Below are positions 1 through 8,100 of a stretch of DNA of 8,424 bases, in pieces. Source of the DNA: an uncultured bacterium (GTDB lineage: Bacteria; Actinomycetota; Coriobacteriia; Coriobacteriales; Coriobacteriaceae); the NCBI GenBank assembly GCA_905215945.1, contig CAJMRZ010000053.1, positions 1 through 8,424 of the forward strand. Reading direction: 5' to 3'. Position numbers and translations under genes: made by a program. Numbering within the stretch: the stretch's first letter is position 1; every line of letters starts with the position of its first letter. The notes beneath the pieces are model-generated. The model saw nothing but the letters and a program-made list of their open reading frames with translations. It was not told the DNA's origin and ran no database searches.

Positions 1-1038
1 ATGCGAACCTCCAGTCCGGACCGCCCCGCGGTCCAACTTTCTGTCCGCACCCCCATTCAAGTGGGCGTGCTGCTGCTTTTCTTCCATACAGCTGGCATGC
101 TGTTGCTCTCAGGTCCCTTTCTTGTCGTGTTTTCCCTTGTTGAGGCACTCGCCTACTCCCTTCAATCGGGATCCGAACAAGCTCTTTTATATGAAATTGC
201 CCGAAATGCCGGTCAAGAAGAGCGCTTTCTCACCATCAACTCTCGGCTGCTTGCCGCGCAATCAATCGCTACGGGAATGGCGATTGTGCTCGGATCTTTT
301 ATTGCCCAAGTATCTTGGAGCGCCCTCTACGTATGCGTTTCCGTTTTCTATCTCCTGCAGCTTTCCCTTTTGTATCCCATTGAGAGGACGGAAACGACCC
401 GTTCTGAAAGATCAGAAAAGGGGAGGCTTGACGCAGCCAAGATGTTCAGGCGCGAAACCTGGTGCGTTGGAGAATCCGCTTTTGCTATATTGCTTCTCCT
501 GATCGGCACAAGCATGCTCGACGGATTCTACGGGAGTTATTACAACTTGAATCAGTTGGTATTCGATGCGTTTCATGCTCCCGTCTCCATAATAGGAATC
601 TTTTTCGGTGCATCCTATGCAGTAAATGCGGCGGCCTACATTGCAGCAGATTTCTTCTCATCGCGTTTCGGGAAAAGAAATACCATGCTCGGCTCGATGT
701 TAATCGAGGCTGGCCTTTTCTTGATTCTTCCGTGGCTCGCTTCAAATCCTCTGTGCTTGTTTGGCCTTAGCATGGTGCTTTGTTTCCTCCCAGAAGTGGT
801 GTACATCACTTCGGAAAACTTAATCCAAGACGGGATAGCGGACGATCTCCGCGCGACGATCCTTTCCGCCGCATCTCTGGTAAGGGCCCTCTTTTCCGCA
901 ATGTTCTTCTCCGTATTTGGATATGTGCTGGGGTTATACCCCATTCAGATGGCGCTCGGTATTATTGGCGCAATCGCGATAGCGATTACCGCCGTTGTTT
1001 CATTAAAAATGGTAGGAATGCAGGTCTCCAAGAATTGA
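1..1038 (+). CDS. MFS permease, probably 5'-partial
   Basis: Integral membrane protein of the major facilitator superfamily, expected to move a small solute or drug across the cytoplasmic membrane; the substrate cannot be read from the sequence. The 345 visible residues contain about ten hydrophobic helices (roughly 21-38, 39-57, 84-104, 106-126, 157-177, 194-216, 227-246, 248-268, 288-310 and 315-337), with a polar central loop at about 127-155. The stretch around 54-75 (SGSEQALLYE and following) resembles the region after helix 4 in drug-efflux-like MFS proteins, and SRFGKRNT (221-228) resembles the motif A loop repeated in the second half. The usual first two helices and first motif A loop are missing, and family members are about 400 residues long. 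The gene therefore most likely begins left of the window, or is truncated. The ATG at base 1 has no visible ribosome site because it is at the edge. GC content is lower than in the genes downstream, which may indicate a different origin. Family call good; start uncertain. Confidence 0.75.
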   Translation: MRTSSPDRPAVQLSVRTPIQVGVLLLFFHTAGMLLLSGPFLVVFSLVEALAYSLQSGSEQALLYEIARNAGQEERFLTINSRLLAAQSIATGMAIVLGSFIAQVSWSALYVCVSVFYLLQLSLLYPIERTETTRSERSEKGRLDAAKMFRRETWCVGESAFAILLLLIGTSMLDGFYGSYYNLNQLVFDAFHAPVSIIGIFFGASYAVNAAAYIAADFFSSRFGKRNTMLGSMLIEAGLFLILPWLASNPLCLFGLSMVLCFLPEVVYITSENLIQDGIADDLRATILSAASLVRALFSAMFFSVFGYVLGLYPIQMALGIIGAIAIAITAVVSLKMVGMQVSKN

Positions 1039-1146
1039 TATATCGATTGACGAGCTATCCGAAGCGTCGAGCCTTCTTGATGGACATGACTATCCGTCAC
1101 AAATCATTCCGCGCATCGCCGGGGTTCCAGTAATACTCGATATATC
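1037..1146. repeat. 10-bp inverted repeat flanking a 90-base spacer
   Basis: GATATATCGA (1037-1046) and TCGATATATC (1137-1146) are exact reverse complements; the left arm overlaps the stop codon of the MFS gene. Each arm contains the self-complementary octamer GATATATC. The spacer also holds the direct repeat CTATCCG (1055-1061 and 1090-1096) and a small possible stem, TTGACG (1047-1052) with CGTCGA (1065-1070), including one G-T pair. The arms could be ends of a dispersed element, binding sites for a dimeric regulator, or a long-range stem in the MFS 3' untranslated region. Chance is possible because the arms are AT-rich; no function is assigned. Confidence 0.35.
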
Positions 1147-1147
1147 T

Positions 1148-1184
1148 GGATGCCCTCATTCCCCTTTTTGAGGGTCCCAAAAAG
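1148..1184 (+). terminator. Candidate weak terminator / overlapping hairpins after MFS gene
   Basis: GGATG (1148-1152) can pair with CATTCC (1157-1162, one bulged T) around a four-base loop, followed by CC and five T at 1165-1169, which is the shape of a short Rho-independent terminator. Two competing stems use the same bases: CCCTCA (1153-1158) with TGAGGG (1169-1174), and CTTTTTG (1164-1170) with CAAAAAG (1178-1184). The first stem is short and imperfect, so termination is only suggested. Its position between a lower-GC gene and dnaE with its own promoter-like site fits a transcription boundary. Confidence 0.3.
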
Positions 1185-1233
1185 ACTACCCGTGTGGGTT
1201 TGGCTAGGTTCGGGTGCTGTCCGTGCCGTGGGG

Positions 1234-1239
1234 TAAAAT
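1234..1239 (+). promoter_or_regulatory. Candidate -10 box upstream of dnaE
   Basis: TAAAAT lies 39 bases before the dnaE start codon and matches the TATAAT consensus at five of six positions. No convincing -35 hexamer is seen at a 16-18 base spacing; the bases there are G-rich. It is the best promoter candidate in the otherwise GC-rich 100 bases before dnaE. A 6-bp inverted repeat, GGTTCG (1207-1212) and CGAACC (1255-1260), brackets it, though this could be chance. Confidence 0.3.
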
Positions 1240-1266
1240 CGTTCAGTCAGAACACGAACCCGCATC

Positions 1267-1270
1267 GGAG
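1267..1270 (+). promoter_or_regulatory. Ribosome binding site of dnaE
   Basis: GGAG lies eight bases before the ATG at 1279, a normal Shine-Dalgarno spacing. It supports that ATG, whose protein begins directly with the PHP motif (MAFVHLHNH) as DnaE proteins usually do. Confidence 0.65.
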
Positions 1271-1278
1271 CTCATCAC

Positions 1279-4200
1279 ATGGCATTCGTCCATCTGCACA
1301 ATCACACTGTTTTTTCCATGCTCGACGGCGCAACCCGTATCCAGGATATGGTCAACCGTGCCGTTGAGCTTGGCATGCCCGCCGTGGCCATTACCGACCA
1401 CGGCTACATGTATGGCGTGCCCGACCTAGCGCTGGCCTGCGACGCCGTCAACCACAACACGCCCGAGTACAAAACCTGGAGCCACGACAAGGCCTTCTTG
1501 GAAAAGGACCGCCGCGACGAGCTGGTGGAGCCCGATCCCGAGGAAAACCCGCGCGAGCATGCCCAGTATGTGAAGGACATGGCCATGTGGGACGAGAAGG
1601 GCAACATCGACGAGCTCAAGCCGCCCCTGGTCATCAAGCCCATCTTTGGCTGCGAGGTCTACTTTACGCCGGACGAGACGCTCGCCCGCGACCACAAGCC
1701 CGAGCTCTACCACATGATCCTTCTGGCCAAGGACCAGGAGGGCTACGTCAACCTGATGCAGACGGTTTCCGAGGCCGCCGTGCAGGGCTTTTACTACAAG
1801 CCCCGTGTGACGCTCGACAACCTGCGCCGCCACGCCAAGGGCATGATCTGCACCAGCGCCTGCATCGCGGGCATCATCCCCAAGTACATCGACCGCGGTG
1901 ACATGGAGGGCGCCATCAAGTGGGCCGAGACCTTCCGCGACACCTTTGACCCCGGCGACTTCTACATCGAGATCCAGGAACACGGCATCACCACCGACAA
2001 CGGCCTGACCGACGAGCAGATGGACCGCACGCTCATCGACGTCGCCAAGCAGGTGGGCGTCAAGGTCATCGCCACCAACGACTTCCACTACCTGCGCCGC
2101 GAGGATGCGCCCGTGCAGGACGTCATCATGTGCATTGGCATGAACGCCAAGGTCGACGACCCCAACCGCATGCGCATGACCGGCTCGGAGTTTTATATGA
2201 AGACCGAGGAGGAGATGCGGGCGATGTTCCCGTATTGCCCCGAGGCCTGCGACAACACGCTCGAGATCGCCGACAAGTGCTACGTTGAGCTGGACTGGGA
2301 CTCCATCATCCTGCCGCGCTTCCCGCTGCTCGATCCCGGCGAGACGCACGAGAGCCAGTTCCGCCGCGAGTGTGAGAAGGGCCTGCGCCAGCACTATGGT
2401 GACGACTGGGCCACGCGCGAGATCGGTGGCGTCAACATCAAAGAGCGCTTTGAGTACGAATACAAGGTCATCTGCGACAAGGGCTTTGCCGCCTACTTTT
2501 TGATCGTCGCCGAGTACGTGCAATGGGCCAAGGACAACGGCATCGGCGTCGGTCCCGGCCGTGGCTCGGCCGCCGGCGCTATCGTCGCCTACGCCATGAA
2601 CATCACCGCGTTCGACCCGCTCGAGAACGGCCTGATGTTCGAGAGGTTCCTGTCCCCGCAGCGTACCGAGATGCCCGATATCGATATGGACTTCGACGAT
2701 GAGCGGCGCCTCGAGGTCGTGGAGCACGTTCGCCAGCTCTACGGCCCCGAGAAGGTCACCCACGTCATCACCTACTCGACCATCAAGGCCAAGCAGGCCA
2801 TCAACGACGCCGCGCGCGTTCTGGATTACCCGGTCTACATGGGCCAGCGCCTGTCCAAGATGGTCTCGAGCGACCCCAAGGTCAAGCTCAAGCAGGTGCT
2901 CGAAAAGCAACCCGGCAAAGAGGATCTGTTTAACCCCGACTTTGCCGAGGCCTATAAAAAGGATGACGACGCCCGCCGTATCATCGACACGGCGCTCTCG
3001 ATCGAGGGCCTCACCCGTGGCGAGGGCGTGCACGCGTGCGCCGTTCTGATCTGCCGCGACCCCGTCAACGAGCACGTGCCCACCAAGCTCGATACCAAGG
3101 GCGGCGTCGAGATTACCCAGTACGAGGGCCATACCGTTGCCGACATGGGCCTGCTCAAGATGGACTTCTTGGGCCTGCGCACGCTGACGGTTATCTCCAA
3201 GGCCAAGGCAAACATCAAAAAGAACTTCGGCATCGACATCAAAGAGGAAGAGATTCCCTTTGACGACCCCGAGATCTTTAAGCTCATGGGCTCCGGTCAC
3301 ACCGCCGGCGTCTTCCAGGTCGAGTCCGCCGGCATGACGGCCACGATCAAGAACATGAAGCCCACCGAGTACAAGCACGTCGTGGCATTGATCGCTCTGT
3401 ACCGCCCGGGCCCGCTGGGCGCCGGCATGGTCTCGTCCTACATCAACCGTATGAACGGCAAGGAGCCGGCGGTCTCCTACGACGACCGCCTGGACGACAT
3501 CCTGGGCGAAACCTACGGCACCATGGTCTACCAGGAGCAGGTTATGCTCATCTCCGTCGAGATGTGTGGCTTCTCCAAGGGCGAATCGGACTCGCGTATC
3601 CGTAAGCCCGTGGCTAAGAAGAAGATCAAGCTGCTCACGTCGACGGTGCTCCACTGGGAGGATGGCTCGGACGAGACCACCTACGACCACTGGATGAACG
3701 GCGCCATCAAGAACAACTACACGCGCGAGGTCGCCCAGAAGATTTGGGACGATGTTCTCGAGTTCGCATCTTACGCCTTCAACAAGTCGCACTCCGCTGG
3801 TTACGCCATCCTGGTTATGCAGACGGCGTGGCTCAAGGCGCACTATCCGCACGAGTACATGGCGGCCGTTCTGACGTCCTATACGGGCAAGACCGACAAG
3901 ATCGTTCACTACGTCTCGGCGTGCCGTCACGACGGCATCCCCGTGCTTTCGCCAGATGTCAACGAGTCCGGTACCGAGTTCACGGCTACCAAGGAGGGCG
4001 TGCGCTTTGGTCTGGCCGGCATTCGCGGCGTGGGCACCGGCGTGGCGCAGGCGATTATCGCCGAGCGCGAGGCGGGCGGCCCGTTTAAGACACTGCACGA
4101 CTTTGTCGAGCGCGTGGACTCGAGCCAGGCAAACCGTCGCGTGATCGAATCACTCATCAAGGCAGGCGCCTTCGACTCCACGGGGTATCCGCGTCGCCAG

Positions 4201-5082
4201 ATGATGCACTTTGTGGATAAGAACAACCCCGAGAACATCATCGATGCCGCGGTAAAGCGCCAGAAAGATCGCGCGAGCGGCCAGACGTCGTTCTTCGACA
4301 TGTTCGGCGACGTTGAGGGCTCGGGCTTTGAGGTGAGCGTGCCCGATCCGGATGGCCAGGAGTGGGATCGCCACCTTAAGTTGAGCCAGGAGAAGGAGGT
4401 TCTGGGCATCTATGTCTCGGACCACCCGCTGCGCCCGTTTGAGTATGCACTTAGCAAAGCGCGCGACTTCTCGTTCTCGCAGATCGACACCGGCTACGAG
4501 GTGCAAAACCCCACGGGCGGCACCATCAACCAGGAGATTCCCGAGGGCAAGGCGCTGTGGTGGGCCGGCATGGTCTCGAGCGTGTCCAAGCGCGTGACCA
4601 AAAACGGCGACCCCATGGGCATCGTGCAGCTCGAGGACATGGAAGGCGAGGCCACGGTCGTGGTGTTCCCCAAGACCTACAAGGAGGCCGAGGGGTACCT
4701 GTACGGCGAGGTCGATCCCGAGACCGGCGCGCAGCTGTCCGACGCGTTTGTGCGCATTAAGGGTAAGCTCGAGCGCTCGGACCGCGGCGACCAGATCATC
4801 GCGCAGGAGATTGTGCCGCTGGAGCTTAGCGAGGAGAAAAACAAGCCCAAGGTCTTTGAGGTCAGGGTGCCCACCAGCCGCTTTAGCCAGGGCAATATGG
4901 CGCGCCTGGCCACGGTGCTCACCACCAACCCGGGCGGCGACCGCGTGGAGATCTTTATTGAGCAAGTCGACGGGCGCGTGCTACGTGCCGAGGTGCCGGT
5001 CAAGGTCAACGCACGCTCGATTCCGCTGCTGGCAGAGGCAAAGGCCATCGTCGGCAACCAAGGCCGCGTGACGGTTATCTAA
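1279..5082 (+). CDS. dnaE: DNA polymerase III alpha subunit (DnaE, PHP-containing)
   Basis: Catalytic subunit of the chromosomal replicase, extending primers 5' to 3' at the replication fork in the cytoplasm. The 1267 residues show the full DnaE order: PHP domain (about 1-280), palm with GPGRGSAAG (426-434), catalytic aspartates D467 and D469 in PDIDMDF and D629 in KMDFLGLRTLT, fingers/thumb region with FNKSHSAGYA (834-843), helix-hairpin-helix region (about 905-965, GLAGIRGVG), clamp-binding pentapeptide QTSFF (1002-1006), OB fold (about 1092-1180) and C-terminal domain. The PHP metal ligands expected from actinobacterial DnaE1 all appear present: H7, H9, D16, H41, E126, H145, C195, D268 and H270. 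This suggests the PHP domain is an active 3'-5' proofreading exonuclease. The protein is about 100 residues longer than typical DnaE, with an insertion of about 60 residues in the PHP domain and a modified, longer segment around 770-806. The gene is GC-rich and probably leads an operon with the SNF2 gene 28 bases downstream. Confidence 0.97.
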   Translation: MAFVHLHNHTVFSMLDGATRIQDMVNRAVELGMPAVAITDHGYMYGVPDLALACDAVNHNTPEYKTWSHDKAFLEKDRRDELVEPDPEENPREHAQYVKDMAMWDEKGNIDELKPPLVIKPIFGCEVYFTPDETLARDHKPELYHMILLAKDQEGYVNLMQTVSEAAVQGFYYKPRVTLDNLRRHAKGMICTSACIAGIIPKYIDRGDMEGAIKWAETFRDTFDPGDFYIEIQEHGITTDNGLTDEQMDRTLIDVAKQVGVKVIATNDFHYLRREDAPVQDVIMCIGMNAKVDDPNRMRMTGSEFYMKTEEEMRAMFPYCPEACDNTLEIADKCYVELDWDSIILPRFPLLDPGETHESQFRRECEKGLRQHYGDDWATREIGGVNIKERFEYEYKVICDKGFAAYFLIVAEYVQWAKDNGIGVGPGRGSAAGAIVAYAMNITAFDPLENGLMFERFLSPQRTEMPDIDMDFDDERRLEVVEHVRQLYGPEKVTHVITYSTIKAKQAINDAARVLDYPVYMGQRLSKMVSSDPKVKLKQVLEKQPGKEDLFNPDFAEAYKKDDDARRIIDTALSIEGLTRGEGVHACAVLICRDPVNEHVPTKLDTKGGVEITQYEGHTVADMGLLKMDFLGLRTLTVISKAKANIKKNFGIDIKEEEIPFDDPEIFKLMGSGHTAGVFQVESAGMTATIKNMKPTEYKHVVALIALYRPGPLGAGMVSSYINRMNGKEPAVSYDDRLDDILGETYGTMVYQEQVMLISVEMCGFSKGESDSRIRKPVAKKKIKLLTSTVLHWEDGSDETTYDHWMNGAIKNNYTREVAQKIWDDVLEFASYAFNKSHSAGYAILVMQTAWLKAHYPHEYMAAVLTSYTGKTDKIVHYVSACRHDGIPVLSPDVNESGTEFTATKEGVRFGLAGIRGVGTGVAQAIIAEREAGGPFKTLHDFVERVDSSQANRRVIESLIKAGAFDSTGYPRRQMMHFVDKNNPENIIDAAVKRQKDRASGQTSFFDMFGDVEGSGFEVSVPDPDGQEWDRHLKLSQEKEVLGIYVSDHPLRPFEYALSKARDFSFSQIDTGYEVQNPTGGTINQEIPEGKALWWAGMVSSVSKRVTKNGDPMGIVQLEDMEGEATVVVFPKTYKEAEGYLYGEVDPETGAQLSDAFVRIKGKLERSDRGDQIIAQEIVPLELSEEKNKPKVFEVRVPTSRFSQGNMARLATVLTTNPGGDRVEIFIEQVDGRVLRAEVPVKVNARSIPLLAEAKAIVGNQGRVTVI

Positions 5083-5100
5083 GCTACCCCGGGTGAGATT

Positions 5101-5105
5101 GGAGG
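5101..5105 (+). promoter_or_regulatory. Ribosome binding site of the SWIM-SNF2 gene
   Basis: GGAGG lies five bases before the ATG at 5111 inside the 28-base gap after the dnaE stop. An in-frame GTG at 5108 would be only two bases from it, too close for initiation, so the site favours the ATG. The short gap and strong site support co-transcription with dnaE. Confidence 0.7.
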
Positions 5106-5110
5106 AAGTG

Positions 5111-8100
5111 ATGGCGCAGGGGACGTTTGTGCAGGCACTCCGGAAAGAGGCGGCGCTGAGCGGCACCTTTATGAAGGGCCGCTCGCTCATGCTCAACGGC
5201 GCCGTGCTGTCGATTGAGGACAGCGGCTCGCGCTTCTCCAAAAACGTGACGGTTGAGGGCTCGGTACGTGGCTCGCACGGCGACCTGTACAAGACGCGCG
5301 TGGCGCTCGACATGGACGAGCACGAGGTGATCGACTACGATTGCGATTGCCCCGCCGCCTATCGTTACCCCGGTATGTGCAAGCACGCTATTGCCACGGC
5401 TCTGGCGTATTTGGATGCCAGCGGCGCCGAGCCCGTCGAAGGTTTGCGCACGCCGGTTCGCACGTTTACGGCGCAGCCGAAACAGCCCGCGCGCACCGCG
5501 CCCAAAGCGCCGGCCGTCAACCCCAACTTTCCCTTTCCGGCGCCTGTCCCCACGAGTCCCAGCCTCATGGCGGCGCTCTCCGATCTTTCGAACGCGCGCA
5601 TGGATGAGCTGGCGAGCATGCGCCGCAAGCTCGCCGGCAGTGTGGATCCCGATGCCCCCAAGGCGGTGTTGGAGCCCTCGCTGGTGCCGTACTACAATCC
5701 GCTGTTCGCCGACCGCTTTAGCTGGGCGCTCGAGCTTCGCATTCGCTGTGGATCGGTCTCCTACGTGGTCAAGGATATCGACGGCATGGCCGACGCCTAT
5801 GTCCGAGGCGGCACCTTCTCGTACGGCAAGAAGCTCACGTTTGTCCATACGCCCGAAGCCTTCGAAGACGTGTCGACAAAGCTGCTCAACCTTGTTGTGA
5901 CGACAGTTGCCTATCTCGATGACATCACAAGCTCGCGTTCGGCGTCGTACGACTTTGCCCGCAGCGGTTTTGTCGCCGAGCGTCAGTTGCCGCTGTCCGA
6001 GCATAGCATCGTATATGTGCTGGACCTGCTGCGCGGCCAGACCATCTCCTTTGAGCCCGCTTGGTCGCGGGGGACGACGACGCATCGCACCTATGACGTG
6101 GCGGTTGAGATGCCTCCGGAAGGGGAGGACGAGGCTCTGTCTAAGCGCCCACCGCTCCTTGCCGCCAAAATCGCGCCGGCGGCTGGTGGCAGCTACGATC
6201 TGCGCCTGCCGGCCGATGCATACTGCTTTGCTTCGGGCGACGTTGCCTATCTGGTCGACACCCGCCGTGCGCGCCGCGCCGATGTGGCGTTTTCCCAGCA
6301 TGCGGCGCCGTTTCTATCGCGTTTGCTGCCCTGTCGCACGCCGGTCCATATCGCTGCCGACCAGGTGGGGGAGTTCTGTCGTATGGCGCTGCCCATTTTG
6401 CGCGACTATACCGACCTTACCGCGCCCGCCGCGCTCGATACCGTGGCGCCCGAGCCGAGCTTTGCTATGGCGATCGGCGTCGATGATGGGCTCGTGACCT
6501 GCAAAATTACGGTTACCTACGGCGATTGGTCGGCGGATCTCTTTAGCCTGGGCGCTCCGGGCAGTCTCTTCGAAGAGCAACGCCCTGGCGTGCCACCCCG
6601 CGACGAGGTGGCGGAGTTTCGCGTTATGGACACGGCGGCCCTGTACTTCGATTTCTACGAGGGCGGTCTGGCGTTTGAGGAGCGCGATGACGAGAGCTTG
6701 TTCTGCCTGCTGACCGAGGGCCTGTCCGCCCTGTCCGAGCTGGGTGAGGTCATGCTCAGCGACCGTCTGCGCCAGATTTCGGTGCGACCCGCGCCCAAGC
6801 TCTCGGTTCGTGCGACCGTCAAGAGCAATCTGCTCGATGTCGAGCTGGGCGCGAGCGGGCTTTCGGCCGCGGACCTTGCCGTCTATCTCGATTCGTACAA
6901 GCGTCATCAAACGTTTGCGCGCCTTACGTCCGGCGACATCATTCGCCTGGACGAGGGCGCCCGAGCCGCGTTTGGCCTCGCCGAGGACCTGGGTGTCGAT
7001 GCCGTCGACCTGCTCGACGGCGTGTCGCTTCCCGCGTCGAGCACCCTGTTCGTCGATAGCATGCTCGCGCGCACGCCCGCGCTCGAGGCCGATCGCGACG
7101 CTGCGTTCCGCCGTACCGTCGAGCGCCTGGACACGCTCGGCAAGATGGACTTTACGGTGCCGGCATCGATTAAGGCAACGATGCGCGGCTACCAGGTCGA
7201 CGGATACCAGTGGCTCGGCTCGCTCGAACACCTGGGCCTTGGCGGCATCTTGGCCGACGACATGGGCCTGGGCAAAACGCTGCAGATGATCGCACATATC
7301 CTGGCGCGCGTGGAAGCGGGGGACGCCAAGCCCACGCTCGTGGTGTGCCCTGCGTCGCTTGTGTACAACTGGACTGCCGAGCTGGAACGCTTTGCCCCGT
7401 CGCTCGATGTGTGCGCCATCGTGGGCGCCAAGGCGCAGCGTCGCGTGCAGATTGCCGGCGTGGCCGAGCATAACGTGGTCGTGACGTCGTATGACCTTAT
7501 GCGCCGCGATATCGATGAGTACGCCGAGCAGGATTTTGCCCGCGTGGTGCTCGACGAGGCCCAGTACATTAAAAACCCGCTCACCCAGGTGGCGCGTGCC
7601 ACCAAGCGCCTGCCGGCCGGCGTGCGCTTTGCCCTGACGGGCACGCCCATCGAAAACCGCCTATCCGAGCTCTGGAGCATCTTCGACTTTTTGATGCCGG
7701 GCCTGCTGGGTACGCGCGAGTCGTTTGCAAAGCGCTTCGAAAGCCCGGTCGAGCATGCCGAGGGCGACAGTGCCGCCCGCCTGCAAGCGCTCGTGTCGCC
7801 GTTTGTGCTGCGCCGCGTAAAGGAAGACGTGGTGGCCGACCTGCCCGAAAAGATCGAGGACACTGTCGTGGCTCAGCTCACCGGCGAGCAGCGCAAGCTC
7901 TACCTGGCCAACCAGGACCGCATCGCCCAGCAGGTGCAGCACCGCGAGGCCGGGGAGTTTAAGAAAGACAAGCTCAAGGTGCTCGCCGAGCTCACCAAGC
8001 TGCGCCAGATCTGCTGCGACCCGCGTCTGCACTACGAGGATTACAAGGCGGGGAGCGCCAAGCTCGATACGTGCATGGAGCTCGTGCGCGGCGCACTCGA

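Noticed and set aside
1097..1159. Tiny - strand open frame of 20 codons in the intergenic block
   Set aside because: It is very short; the purine run before its ATG is too close to serve as a normal ribosome site, and nothing supports translation.
1039..1278. Riboswitch or structured leader upstream of dnaE
   Set aside because: The hairpins found are short and lie more than 90 bases before the start, upstream of the candidate -10 box. No known riboswitch core is recognisable.
3586..3696. Intein or frameshift in dnaE at the unusual 770-806 segment
   Set aside because: The extra length is only about 13 residues, no intein splice motifs are present, and the reading frame is continuous with conserved motifs on both sides.
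1426..4098. Open reading frame of 890 codons on the - strand opposite dnaE
   Set aside because: It lies wholly inside dnaE, which has all family motifs. G/C-rich third positions in dnaE suppress stop codons on the opposite strand. The translation is a low-complexity mix rich in V, L, G, D, H and R with no recognisable domain.
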